From Strongylocentrotus droebachiensis (taxonomy: Eukaryota; Echinodermata; Echinoidea; Camarodonta; Strongylocentrotidae): a stretch of DNA of 64,000 bases. The stretch lies in assembly GCA_035222895.1 (NCBI GenBank), contig JAVYIG010007215.1, positions 1 to 64,000 of the forward strand, read 5' to 3'. Under the pieces are notes generated by a model. The model was not told where the DNA came from. It did not search any database and worked only from the letters and a program-made list of their open reading frames with translations. The translations under genes and the position numbers were made by a program. This document shows positions 32,601-43,521 of the stretch, one piece after another (position 1 is the first letter of the stretch; each line of letters starts with the position of its first letter).

Positions 32601-35600
32601 TATCTTTCCCCCGAAAACTGTGAATTGCTTGACACTCCAAGAGTGAACACAATTATTTGGGAAAACTTGCGTTCAGCAACCAGAAATAAAGATCTGAAAA
32701 TTCAGTACATCCAGAAGTCATTAACCAAAGGCTTGTGTGCTTTTGCACGATCTCTGAACCCGGCTACGATGACCGAGGAGCAGCATGATGCATTGGCGCT
32801 GCTATGTAATGCAAATTACGGCCTAAATTCCATGAGGAAGGATTTGATCAAACCGGATCTCAACCCTCTTTTTCATCATCTGTGCCGGCCAACTTACCCA
32901 GTTACCAAACACTTGTTTGGCGAGGATCTGGGGCGCCAGGTTAAAGAACTGCAAGAACAGCAAAAAGCCACGGCAGGTGTTATGAACACGAGAAACCAGC
33001 CTCAAGACAGGCAGCAACGCTCATATCATCCTTATCGCAAGGTTACAGACTATGCCAAGCACACCATGAAACGAGCTGGCTGGTTCCCCAATCGAGATCA
33101 AGGCAATTCGTCATCCCGTATGTATGGGAACTCAGAGCGCCCTTTTTTAGGGCAGCGCCAGAATTCCAACTTCAAGAAAGGGAATTCAAAACAACAGGCA
33201 TCACACACCTACACCCCAACAGCCAACAGGGGCAAACAATCGTACCATCGCAAGAAGTAGTCGGGGGAAATTCCCCATCAGGCTCAAGCACTCAAGAGGT
33301 TAGTGTTTGTAATGAAGCCGTGTCTGATATGGTCGGAGGTCGACAGAAGCCATTTTATGAAAATTGGTGCAAAATTACTTCAGATCCATTCTTACTTCAA
33401 GCTATTCAAGGCTACAAACTGGAATTTGATCCAGACAAATTCCCCCCCATACAAGACAAGCCCCTCCACACTTACAAGCGAAATGCTATGGAGATGGCTA
33501 AGATCCATGAGGAGTTGAATACTCTAGAAAATAAAAACGTCATTGAGCGTTGCTCACACGTCAATGGTGAATTCATTTCACACATTTTCACAAGACCAAA
33601 AAAGAATGGAGGAGTAAGACTTATTCTGGATTTGTCCAAACTTAACAAATACATTACTTATTGCCATTTCAAAATGGACAACATTTTCACTGCTGTCTCC
33701 CTCTTGTCTGAGGGAGACTTCATGGCTTCAGTCGACCTTCGCGATGCATACTACACGGTACCCATTCATACAGAATCTAGAAAGTACCTTCGCTTTGTGT
33801 GGCAGGGACAATTATGGCAATTTAAAACCCTGCCAAATGGGCTTAGCTCTGCCCCCAGGCTATTTACTAAGCTTCTCAAACCTGTGTTTGCCTGTCTTAG
33901 ACAATCCAAACACAAAGTTGTTGGATATTTGGATGACACTATAATTATTGGTAAAACCAAGTCTAGAACACTAGAATCCGTGACAGCTACTACAATGTTG
34001 CTGAGTAGACTGGGATTCATAATTCATCCAATAAAGTCGGTGCTTGAACCGACTCAAGACATTGAATTTCTTGGATTCAGACTTGATACAATTAGAATGG
34101 AAATTACACTGCCTGTTAACAAAGGCAAAGACGTAAGAGAGGCATGCATTGGGTTGCTAGAGAAGAAAGCCCCCTCCATAAGGGAAGTTGCGAAGATAAT
34201 TGGGAAAATAGTAGCAACTTTTCCAGCTTCTCAGTATGGGCCACTGCATTACAGGGCACTAGAGAAAAAGAAAATAGCAGCATTAAGGTGCAATAAAGGG
34301 CACTTTGACAGACCCATGGTACTTTCACCTAAATCTAAAGATGAAATAAACTGGTGGGTTTCAAATGTTACTTCAGTTAAGTGCCCTATGCATCATGGGA
34401 AATTCATGATGGAATTGCGCACCGATGCCAGTGGAAAAGGCTGGGGTGCTACAGATCTAAAATCACAAACGGGGGGCAGATGGAACAGCCAAGAATTAGC
34501 TAGGGCTCACAATAATGAAATAAATTATCTTGAGACCCTTGCAGCAGGCCTCGGGTTGAAAGCTTACTGTTCTAACATGAGAAATACACATGTTCTGATT
34601 AGGCTTGATAATATGACGGCAACTGCGTACCTCAATAATATGGGAGGTATTAGATCACACTCCTGCAATGAAATGGCCAGTGAAATTTGGGAGTGGTGTA
34701 AGGATAGAAATATTTGGTTAACGGCTGCTCATCTCCCAGGTACTCTAAACGTTGAAGCAGACCGCATGTCTAGGAAATTTAATGACAACATTGAATGGAT
34801 GCTCGATAGGGCTATGTTCAAGTCAATAGTGGGTAGATATGGTCTGCCAGAGGTAGATTTGTTTGCAACTAGGCTCAACGCTCAGCTACCAAAGTATATT
34901 TCGTGGATGCCAGACCCTAATGCTTGGGCAGTGGATGCATTCACCGTAGACTGGGGTACTCTCAATTTTTATGCTTTCCCACCTTTCAACATAATTCCAA
35001 GGTGCCTACAGAAGATTAAAGTAGACAATGCACGAGGCTTATTGGTGGTACCAAACTGGCCTACACAAGCCTGGTTCCCCATTCTTGAAGAAATGTTGCT
35101 CGAAGAGCCCATGCTTTTGCCATGGAACATTTCACTTCTCACTCAGCCAGTGTCTGGCAGTCCTCACCCTCTCACTAATCTTGATCTCCTTTGTTGCAGG
35201 CTTGGCGTGCACACTGTGACCTACATGGATTAACAGAGAGAACTACAGACATTATTGGTGCATCATGGAGAGAATCAACAAAGAAACGATACAACATTTA
35301 CATCTCCAAGTGGAAAATTTTCTGCGAACAGCACAAACTTCCATGGATGCAGGCTAAAGCTAAGGATATTTTAGAGTTTTTCAGTGACCTTTTTTACAGA
35401 CATAATGCTAGCTATAGTGCTATCAATACAGCAAGGAGTGCCCTGGCATCAGTCATGAGTTTGGATGATAGCAACTATACGATTGGTTCACATCCTATCA
35501 TAAGCAAGTACATGAAAGGTGTTTTCCAGCTAAGAACTCCAACCCCACGCTATGCTCAGGTTTGGGACGTCAGTATTGTATTGGATTACCTTCGTCTTCA

Positions 35601-37440
35601 ACCAGCTAATGATAAGCTTCCTTTGTGTAAATTGACTCAAAAATTGAGCATGTTACTTGCGCTTACTTCAGCACAAAGAGTACAAACTCTGTGGAACCTT
35701 AATTTGGACAAGATGTGTTTGAAGGCAGACTCGGTGGAATTCCACGTTGATAGCCTGCTTAAGCAGAGTAAACCAGGAAATGTTGGTATAATGGTCAAGA
35801 TATCAGCATTCCCAGAGGATGAACGGCTTTGTGCCGTACATTGCATTGAACAATATATAAAACTGACAAAAGAAATAAGGAAGTCAGAGAGACACCTGTT
35901 CATCTCGTTTCGGAAGCCACACAAAAGGGCATCCTCGCAAACAATTTTGAGATGGATCAGAGTTGTGATGAAAAATTCTGGCATCGATACGGACCAGTAC
36001 AAGTCTCACTCTACAAGGGCAGCATCTACTTCAATAGCCAAGAAGATGCACATCCCAATGGATGTGATTCTCAAGCATGCCGGTTGGGCCAATGAGAAAA
36101 CTTTTGAAAAGTACTACAACAAACCAGTGAATACGGGACATTCTACTTTCACTCAAGCAGTCCTACATCACTGATTCTGATTTCTACCAGGACCAGGTTA
36201 GCTATTCCTGATATTTTGTTGACAAATTATTGTCGCATATGTGACTACTGAGCTTTGAAGTCTCATGTATTCTCGTTACCGAGAAATATGAAATAAAATA
36301 GGAGGATTAAACGAGAACTTACAGTTTGAAGTTTGATCCGTATTTTATGAGTATTAGGAGGTTAGAGAATACATGCCCTACCTCTCCCTCCCTTGCTCAG
36401 GATCATTAGTATGTTCTCATCAGTCCTATTTTATTTATTTTATTTGTTCATCAGTAGTCACAGTTGCTTTGAAGATTGATTGTAGCGTTGCGGGCGGGCT
36501 CTCATGTATTCTCTAACCTCCTAATACTCATAAAATACGGATCAAACTTCAAACTGTAAGTTCTCGTTTAATCCTCCTATTTTGTCCACTATACATATAA
36601 TAGTCATTTAATCATAAATAATCTTATGATCATGTGATCTTATGAATAGAAGACAAAATAGACATTGGACAAACTAGGAATTAGACTAACTGGTTATTAT
36701 ACTAAACAAACAATCAATCAAATGGTTATTGACTAATTGGAGATTAGACCAAATGGAAATTAGACCAAATGACTATGAGCCTCAATGGTCAATAGACCAA
36801 TAGATAAGTATAGACCAAATGATTTATTGACCATTTGGATAGTAGACAGGCTGGGTATAGACCAAAGGGCAATTCACCCAGACATGCACTCTACTCACAC
36901 TGCCCATCAGACCCCTGTTAGGGATGTGGGACAGTACCTATAAGAAGATTGATTCTCTAATCTTATCTTCTGTGAACAACTACCGTACATGAACATGGTG
37001 TTCTTTAGACTAGAGTTTTTCTTAAATTTCCTGAAGTAAGATATGTTACTCCTCTAGTTTCAAACCAGAAACTCTGTTCAGTCAAGTCTGGCTTTCCAGC
37101 AATTAAAAGTACATTGTTCCACTCCTACAATGACTGTAAGAATTTTGTATGTTATCGACCTTTAATAACTTTTATCAAAATCCCATCTGGAACAAGAAGG
37201 AAAAAGTTTGAGAATCCCCAGTTTTAGAACCCCCACATTCGTTATAGCATATTTTCCTCGTGGTTACAAAGTACTTTGAATGGATGGGATTGTAAACTTC
37301 ACCATCTTTATCTTGATCTCTTATGGCTTCATTGTGAAATTGGATTTTTAAAGTTGATTTTCGCAGAGATTTTTCCTTAACATATTCTACTTTCAGATGA
37401 AGTTTCAGATGGTGCCAATCTGGAGCTGTACTACCAGTGA
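29617..37440 (+). CDS. UBL5: Ubiquitin-like protein 5 (Hub1), spliced, three coding exons
   Basis: UBL5/Hub1 is a 73-residue ubiquitin fold that is not conjugated through a C-terminal Gly-Gly. In other species it binds spliceosomal proteins and takes part in the mitochondrial stress response. Coding exons 29617-29672, 31136-31257 and 37397-37440 join in phase (AAC for Asn and TAT for Tyr are split) to 222 nt, exactly 73 codons plus stop. Visible family blocks are [39 protein letters not shown] and the end GANLELYYQ, with the double Tyr typical of Hub1 in place of Gly-Gly. The first intron holds a SINE. The second (6.1 kb) holds a foldback element with a DIRS retrotransposon inside it. An AATAAA at 37888-37893 may be the poly(A) signal. 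Confidence 0.97.
30725..31072 (+). mobile_element. tRNA-derived SINE (UBL5 first coding intron)
   Basis: The head GTGTCATGGTCGAGTGG... to ...ATGGCAC forms a 7-bp acceptor-like stem and has A-box (TGGTCGAGTGG) and B-box (GGTTCGAATC) words, most like tRNA-Ser/Leu. The body has CTTTAGCAAGATATTAACCT, and the tail GGCGCTATATAAA ends in (ATT)n. It shares body and tail with the SINE at 56128-56396. Confidence 0.85.
31136..31257 (+). CDS. UBL5: UBL5 coding exon 2
   Basis: Acceptor gatgcag, donor GACT|gtatcc. It encodes [20 protein letters not shown] then [15 protein letters not shown]. Both UBL5 donors are the same GTATCC word. Confidence 0.97.
31408..31574. mobile_element. Foldback element with GGTCTAAT subrepeats, left arm
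   Basis: From about 31408, words such as CATTTGGTCTAAT recur every 20-25 bases. The arm matches, in reverse complement, 36584-36870 on the other side of the DIRS insertion, for example GTCTACACCCAG with its partner near 36850. The two arms were one element before the insertion. Confidence 0.7.
31793..33260 (+). mobile_element. DIRS element, gag-like part
   Basis: Region of low-complexity Ser/Lys/Pro-rich sequence (repeated SKAKPSS) followed by a segment with conserved-looking helices and a basic Gln/Asn-rich end. Assigned as gag-like by position before the reverse transcriptase in DIRS elements; no zinc knuckle is seen. Confidence 0.6.
33320..35233 (+). mobile_element. DIRS element, reverse transcriptase and RNase H part
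   Basis: The reverse transcriptase shows [33 protein letters not shown] and the active-site word YLDDTIIIG. RNase H follows with [25 protein letters not shown] and [15 protein letters not shown]. The last about 110 residues ([23 protein letters not shown]) sit where many DIRS elements carry a methyltransferase-like region; that identity is inference. Confidence 0.92.
35191..36174 (+). mobile_element. DIRS element, tyrosine recombinase part
   Basis: Phage-integrase-type recombinase of about 327 residues, with the catalytic pattern R ([10 protein letters not shown]), H-x-x-R (SHSTRAAS), H (ILKHAGW) and Y (FEKYYNK). It begins by overlapping the end of the preceding part, as is common in the family. 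Confidence 0.92.
36584..36870. mobile_element. Foldback element with GGTCTAAT subrepeats, right arm
   Basis: Carries ATTAGACCAAATG words, the reverse complement of the left arm at 31408-31574, and ends near GGGCAATTCACCC. See the left arm. Confidence 0.7.
37397..37440 (+). CDS. UBL5: UBL5 coding exon 3 with stop
   Basis: Acceptor ctttcag; encodes [14 protein letters not shown] and TGA at 37438-37440. Confidence 0.97.
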
Positions 37441-40400
37441 TGTATTCTTTTGGCTGTCATATGAATATACATCGCCATCTTATGAATATGCATCACCAGC
37501 TTATGAATATTCATCACTATGATAACATTCATCACTATGACACTCAGTTGGCATGGAAGCGTAGATGGTTGCTATGGATATGCATCTCAAGTCCAGTTCA
37601 GAAGAGCTTAGAATTATGAAGGTTTCAGCGTCATTTTTGGAACATGATGAATGGGATTCAACAAAGCTAATGCAAATCACTTAAAATTTGGCATCCATTT
37701 ACTTTAGATTGTTTATAGTGTACCGGTTAAACATACAGGGAAAGCTAAGCTCCTGAAAAACTTAAGGTAGAAAGTTTTTAATACACAATATTTGTTATAA
37801 AAAAATGCACCGATGGCAATAGGATAAACATGTTCATGTAACCCTAGACATTGGAGGCAAGTGGACACTGTTCTCATTAGCCTTAACAATAAATTTACTG
37901 TGGATAAAGGATGAGGGGAACTTTTTGTACAGCATATTTGGCAAACAATTACCTCATAATTTGAAGAAAAAAATGGTTAGAAGTTTGTATCATTAAGTTG
38001 GGTGATTACAAAATATAGAAGGCAGGGTTCCCAGCTATCATGGAAATGAGGGGAAATCTCAAAAAAAAAGTTAAGGCTTGTTCAGATATGGAATGGTAGC
38101 CGTCGCAAAATAACTGCTGCAGTTTTTTTGTTGTATATTAATGAATGGCAACTGCTTGCAACGAAAAACTTGCGTGTGTTTACTGAGCTCTTTGTTATGA
38201 GATACAGAATTGTGAAGCCCATTACACTTTACGTCATATCTGAACAAGCCCTTGGGCTTACAGTCGGGGGAAAGGTCTGGGAATTCAAGCAAAATATACA
38301 TGAACCGGTATTATGCAGCTTTGGATGGGAGTAGAGCTTGGAAATCGCACTAACAAACTTACAAGGTGGGATAGATGTAATTGCAAATGGTGCACACCAG
38401 CCTTGGAAAAGCTGTTGGAATTACCATGTACTGATTGTGAAATGTTATTATTGTACATGTGTCTTGTCCTATTTGTAATGGGCAACCATAATGCCGTTTT
38501 TTATTTTAATTCAATTTTTGTTTTGTTTAGATAACTGTTATACCGATTCCAACGTGTAGCCTGAGGGTACTTATGACTGCATTACAAAACTCTTTTATAG
38601 CCCAGAAAAAATCTACACCGCTAAAAGGAAGCGTGTCAAGCGCGAGGTGATAGCGTGGTAGTTTTTGTCTCTGGAACAGGCCTGAAAACAAGGGCAAAAG
38701 AAAATCAGAGCCACTTTCATTCTCTTGTAATACACTTTAGGCGCTGTTGCCAAGTTAGAGCTATGATATGTCGTTTTTAATATGCTCTCGAGCCGATCGT
38801 GATGTGCGTTAGCACCTCCTTGCTCTCGCTACTGAAGTTTTGAACATATTCACAATTTTGTTGCGACCAGGGAGATACGTGTTCAATCCTAGAAAGGCTC
38901 AAGATACTATGGAAAAGTTTGAAAAGATTCAGCCATGATCCACCAAGGTTTCTCAATTTTGGGGATTGCAGCAGAAGCATCTTCTAGTGAGATAAGGGTC
39001 TTACAATGTCCTACAGTGTCTCCCAAATAATGGCACGACTCCTTTATACTATTATGTTTGCTATGTTATTGTTTTGTTTTTCCTCATGTCTTTTTCTTAT
39101 TTTGATCTTCAATGTACCGTTAGTCAAGAAATAATGAATGTAATTAATGTGGAGAATGTCATGTCTTGTAAATAAACTCAACATTTTTAAAATATGAAAG
39201 ATTCATAATGTGCAATTTATATTCCTCTCTCCTTGTATTGGTTTTCATTTTCAGCATTTCCATATAATTTCACATTTCCTGCTCTCATACACTTTTTTTT
39301 TCTTCTTGAACTTGCTGTTCTACATTGTATTTTCTCTCTCTAATCGTATCACTCCTTTATATATATATCTCTCTCTCTCCCTCTCCGACTGTCTGTCCCT
39401 TCTCTACCTTCTCTACCTTTCCCCATCTTATTGCATGTACATGAAGGTATTAAATATTTCATCAGATCTTTTACACAATAGCTATTTTTTGTAATTCAAT
39501 CAAATTCAAGCATGGTTCTTCCCCAAGTACCCAGTGATAAGCTACATGTATGGCATTAACCTAATATTCCATTGTCAGAATACACATTGCATAATATTAG
39601 CTGTTCAGTCTGTGATATATGACAATGAATATGTGCAAGCAATATGTCAAATTAAAGCTGAATATTACCCTTTACCTCTTTTAATTAATCAGTTTAGACA
39701 TGGAATACGGTAGTGAAGTTTTGGAATAGCTGGCCTTTTAGTTTGAACTATTGTTACCTTGTTTAGTACATAACAATCTGCAAGCATGCATCGATTTGAA
39801 TGCATCATTTAAAATGGCCAACTGGTGTCTTGCTGTAAGTGCATCAATATGTTCTCTTTTCAGGAGATATCCTCTAATAAATCTATTTCTTTTTTCCATC
39901 TTTAGTCGACAATCATGTAGCATGACTTTACAGACATGTTTCATTATATACGCTGTACCCTTAAATAGGGTCATCTGATTGGTAGTTAACTGGTTAAAAA
40001 AACTTTTTTAACACAATCAATTCAATTGCATTGTGTAAAAAGAAGTTTTCAACTTCTCTCATCACACACAAATCTTTTATGAAGCTCAAGATTTGCATAA
40101 TAGATACAGGTAACGCATACGTACATGAACATGTCATAATAAAAACTCATCATTTTCAAGATACCTTTATATTACAAGTCTATTTATTAATTTTACTTAT
40201 ACACATGTGCCAACCCACTTCACCCATGTTATGTCCATAGAATATCCAGTAAACACGGCTAATATTGGACCGTACAAATTTGTCCAATGATAGATATACT
40301 TCGAGTTTTCAACAGTTTGGAAGAAATTGGTGGACATCGTGAAATAAAGACTGCCATATTGCATTGGTGTTGCATTGTCTGACACGTTACCATATGTCCA

Positions 40401-43400
40401 CTGTAGTCCATACAAAAAATGTTGATTTTACAGACTGGGCTTGAACATTTTAATACTGAACCAAACGTGTTAATTATCATATATATTTCTCATTAAAAGT
40501 TATTATCAAACTTGTAACTTTTGGGGCATATCATGGTACAATTTTGTTAAATTTTCTAGGTATATTGTCTTATAATCAATAATTTCAAAAAGAAAGTTTT
40601 TTTTTAAGGAACATTTATATTATGGGGAAAAACTGTTGCCAAAGAAGACTTGATATTAATTGTAGGTTCTAATGCATGCGATGAAACTGCTGAAGTAAAA
40701 TCATTAACCTTAAAATGCAACACCAATGTAATGGACAATCTGCCAAGCAGCGATATCTTACATTTAAATACAGTTACACCTACTAGTAAGTACAGATATC
40801 CACATACATGTACTTTAAAATAATGACAAATTATGAACTAGATAAAATTGAACTATATTCAAGTAGTTTGAATTTATAAGTGGCATAAGGAAAAATGCAA
40901 TAATACTTTTACATCTTCTAAGTACATATAAGTGTCCATGCAGTGTACTAATATTTTTTTTTTCTTCCACAAGAAATACATGTACCGGTATTTAAATTGT
41001 TTTTACAATCTTCCCTTGTAAACTTGTGGGCAATAAATCCCTTGACAGAAAAGCTAAGGTACCGGTATAACCATAATGAACTACCTTATTTGTTATTTGT
41101 AATTGCACTTTAATATCATACACTAAAAAGTCATGCTTCAATAGTGGTTCACATTTCTACAGAGATATTATACAACTTAATATGGAATGGCTAAGAATAT
41201 AATTAGCGGAAAATATATAAGTTATCATCCCACGCAAGCATTAAACATACATCATATATTGAATTAACCAAGAAATATTAAATAATACTCGTCTATGCAA
41301 ACTATTCGCAAGAAATAATTATTAAAAAGATAGGAAGGGAATATAAGAGCTATTTCAAACCGCTACTCAGCCTGTGCCTCAGAAAGAGATAAATGCATTT
41401 CTTATATCCAAATAAAAGGGCAGAATTTTTAGAGGATGAATAAGCATGGGGACATTTTCAGAATACTTCATTTAGCTAAATCTATGTTGTATTTTAAGAT
41501 CTTTAAACATGGAAGAGATTCCTCCGACTGCCTTCCAAAACAAAAATGTGTGTTTATTGAACAGCTAATCAGTGCAGCTAATTTACGTATACTTCAATAA
41601 ACACATGGTTTGTTCTTTGTTAATGGATATTTGGTTATTAAAGTATATACATAGAGTTAACACATAATGTCATTGCTAAAGAGTTTTGTCTATACACAAA
41701 TACCTACACAAGCTAGGCTAACAATAAAATATGACTAGGTCTTACATTTAAAAACAATAGAAATATACCTATGCATAATACTTTTTTATTACTATATAAA
41801 CATTATTTTGTATCTTTTTAAAGGATGTCCAACCTTAAACTTTATTGAACAAATATGTAACCTACATGTTCTTTTACAGTCAACAACGGTGGAAAATGGG
41901 TCATCAAAATACGGCTAGTATACCTAGAAATATTTGTTTCAATTGGGAAGTTAATGCCCTTTTGAGTATCTTATATGGATAAGTTTTGGATAAGTTATTA
42001 CAAGTTTTCCAAACATAATAGAGTGTAAATGTGTGTATAAAGATATTATAGAAATCATCGATTGTCCATAATTGCAAATTAGAATGAGTCCAATTGAGTC
42101 CATATCTAATTTGCAATTATCAACAATAACCATACATAAGAAGAAAAACTTCTGATGGGAATCACTACTGTTAACCTAGAAATTTCTTGAATTACAAAAA
42201 ATCAAATACATGAGTTGTGCTTTACCGGTAATACTTTTACAGCATAAAACTGAGCCACTTATGACATTCAAGAAGATGGTCGTTTACCATGCAAGAAGGT
42301 TCCAATCAGAAAGTGATAACCCATGGCTAACAGTTCTAATGCACGGCTAAGATATAGGCTTGGAAGCCAAGTCTAGGATATTATCTGCTGAGAAAGCAAT
42401 GAAACATGAACCCTTGGCCGATTCACACATCCCAAACACCATTTTGGAAAATCATCAATTTCTTTACTACCATTTACACTACTGAAAGGACCCATTAAAA
42501 ACAGTCAAAGTTTGCTCATACAAATTGTTTTGTTGAGTAGTGCGCATGTACCACTCTTCAGTGCCGGCCTGCATGGAAGCTAGGAGAGTCACATGAGCAA
42601 AAAATCAGTCTCTTACCAAATTTTGCAGCTAAATTGCCAAAATCAGGGAAACTTTGACATTTAAAAAAAAACACTCCAGAGGAGGATTTTCGATTGTGAT
42701 TTTTCATTGAAATTTAAGACAAATTGATAATTTTTGTTTGCAGTGTAAATGCGGCTTCTATGTAAAATGATATTGATTAATGGTCCTTCTGGCCCTCATC
42801 ACAAGACTATATTACAGGTAATGAGATATCAAGTGCAGGGTATTAAACTGCTAAAGACAAGGATAAGTACTACCGGTAGTTATGTTGAAGGGCAATTTGA
42901 ATGTTTTCACTTTTGTTTTTATTCTATATCATAGAAGCAAGGTCACGTGAATGGGTCCGCTCTTGAGTGACCTCACACATACTTGGTTACTTTAACACAG
43001 AGTTAACACTCTTGAGGCTCCAAATACACAATTTAATGTCAAACTTTTTAACCAGGGTGTTGCAATAGAAATTGATTTACATTAAAAACATATTTTGGAA
43101 TAACGTCCAATTCATGAAATCAATGTTTTACATTCGGTTACCAATGTGTGTATACTCTCTTTGATTGCAAAATGAATACTGGTAGTCTGTTATGAATTTG
43201 GAATTAGGGTGATGCGCAACTTAATTTTTACCTCTCAAAAAGGTGCCACGATTAAAAAGGTTGAAAAATGCTGGTACATGTTTAATACTCAGACTGCGTT
43301 CTAGACTGTTTCTTTAACAATGCGATTGCATGCCGGGACTCAGTACCATGATAATAGTGTAAGGTTGAACATCCCTGTTTGTATAACTACATTTTAGCCC

Positions 43401-43416
43401 TCCCATCCCCTGTTGC
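37441..43416. other. Convergent intergenic region between UBL5 and endophilin-B
   Basis: UBL5 reads in from the left and endophilin-B from the right, so this holds both 3' ends. No exon or RNA gene recognised. AATAAA at 37888 (and one near 39170) on + suits UBL5. Several TTTATT words (for example 41556 and 41841) could be minus-strand signals for endophilin-B. There is a (CT)n run at 39367-39400. Confidence 0.5.
38073..38252. mobile_element. Short MITE, AGGCTTGTTCAGATATG ends
   Basis: Left AAGGCTTGTTCAGATATG and right CATATCTGAACAAGCCCT are inverted copies; 180 bp, no coding content. Confidence 0.75.
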
Positions 43417-43521
43417 CTACTGTAGTTCCATGTACGTGAGGGGCACTTTCCCCCTCTGTGAACCTCTCTCTCCCATCATCCAGTCAGGGTCCATTCCAGG
43501 CAAGCTGTAGACAGTTATGAC
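43417..43521 (-). CDS. SH3GLB1: Endophilin-B terminal exon (SH3 end and stop)
   Basis: Acceptor acaatccag preceded by a very long pyrimidine tract. It encodes VITVYSLPGMDPDWMMGERG, SQRGKVPLTYMELQ and TAG at 43417-43419. Confidence 0.96.
   Translation of the reverse strand, partial: VITVYSLPGMDPDWMMGERGSQRGKVPLTYMELQ

Larger units (their letters stand above)
31575..36583 (+). mobile_element. DIRS-type tyrosine-recombinase retrotransposon, looks whole
   Basis: Fossil element of about 5.0 kb in UBL5 intron 2, in the same orientation as the gene. Inverted terminal repeats share a core at about 31600-31637 and 36476-36513 (GAGCCCGCCCGCAACGC). An internal complementary region at about 36264-36374 is the reverse complement of the right outer end joined to the left outer end, as in DIRS1. 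No target duplication is seen, as expected for a tyrosine recombinase. Parts in order: gag-like, reverse transcriptase/RNase H, tyrosine recombinase. The matching end segments show no difference that I can see, so it is probably young. It looks whole or nearly so, with at most about one apparent break. Confidence 0.92.
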
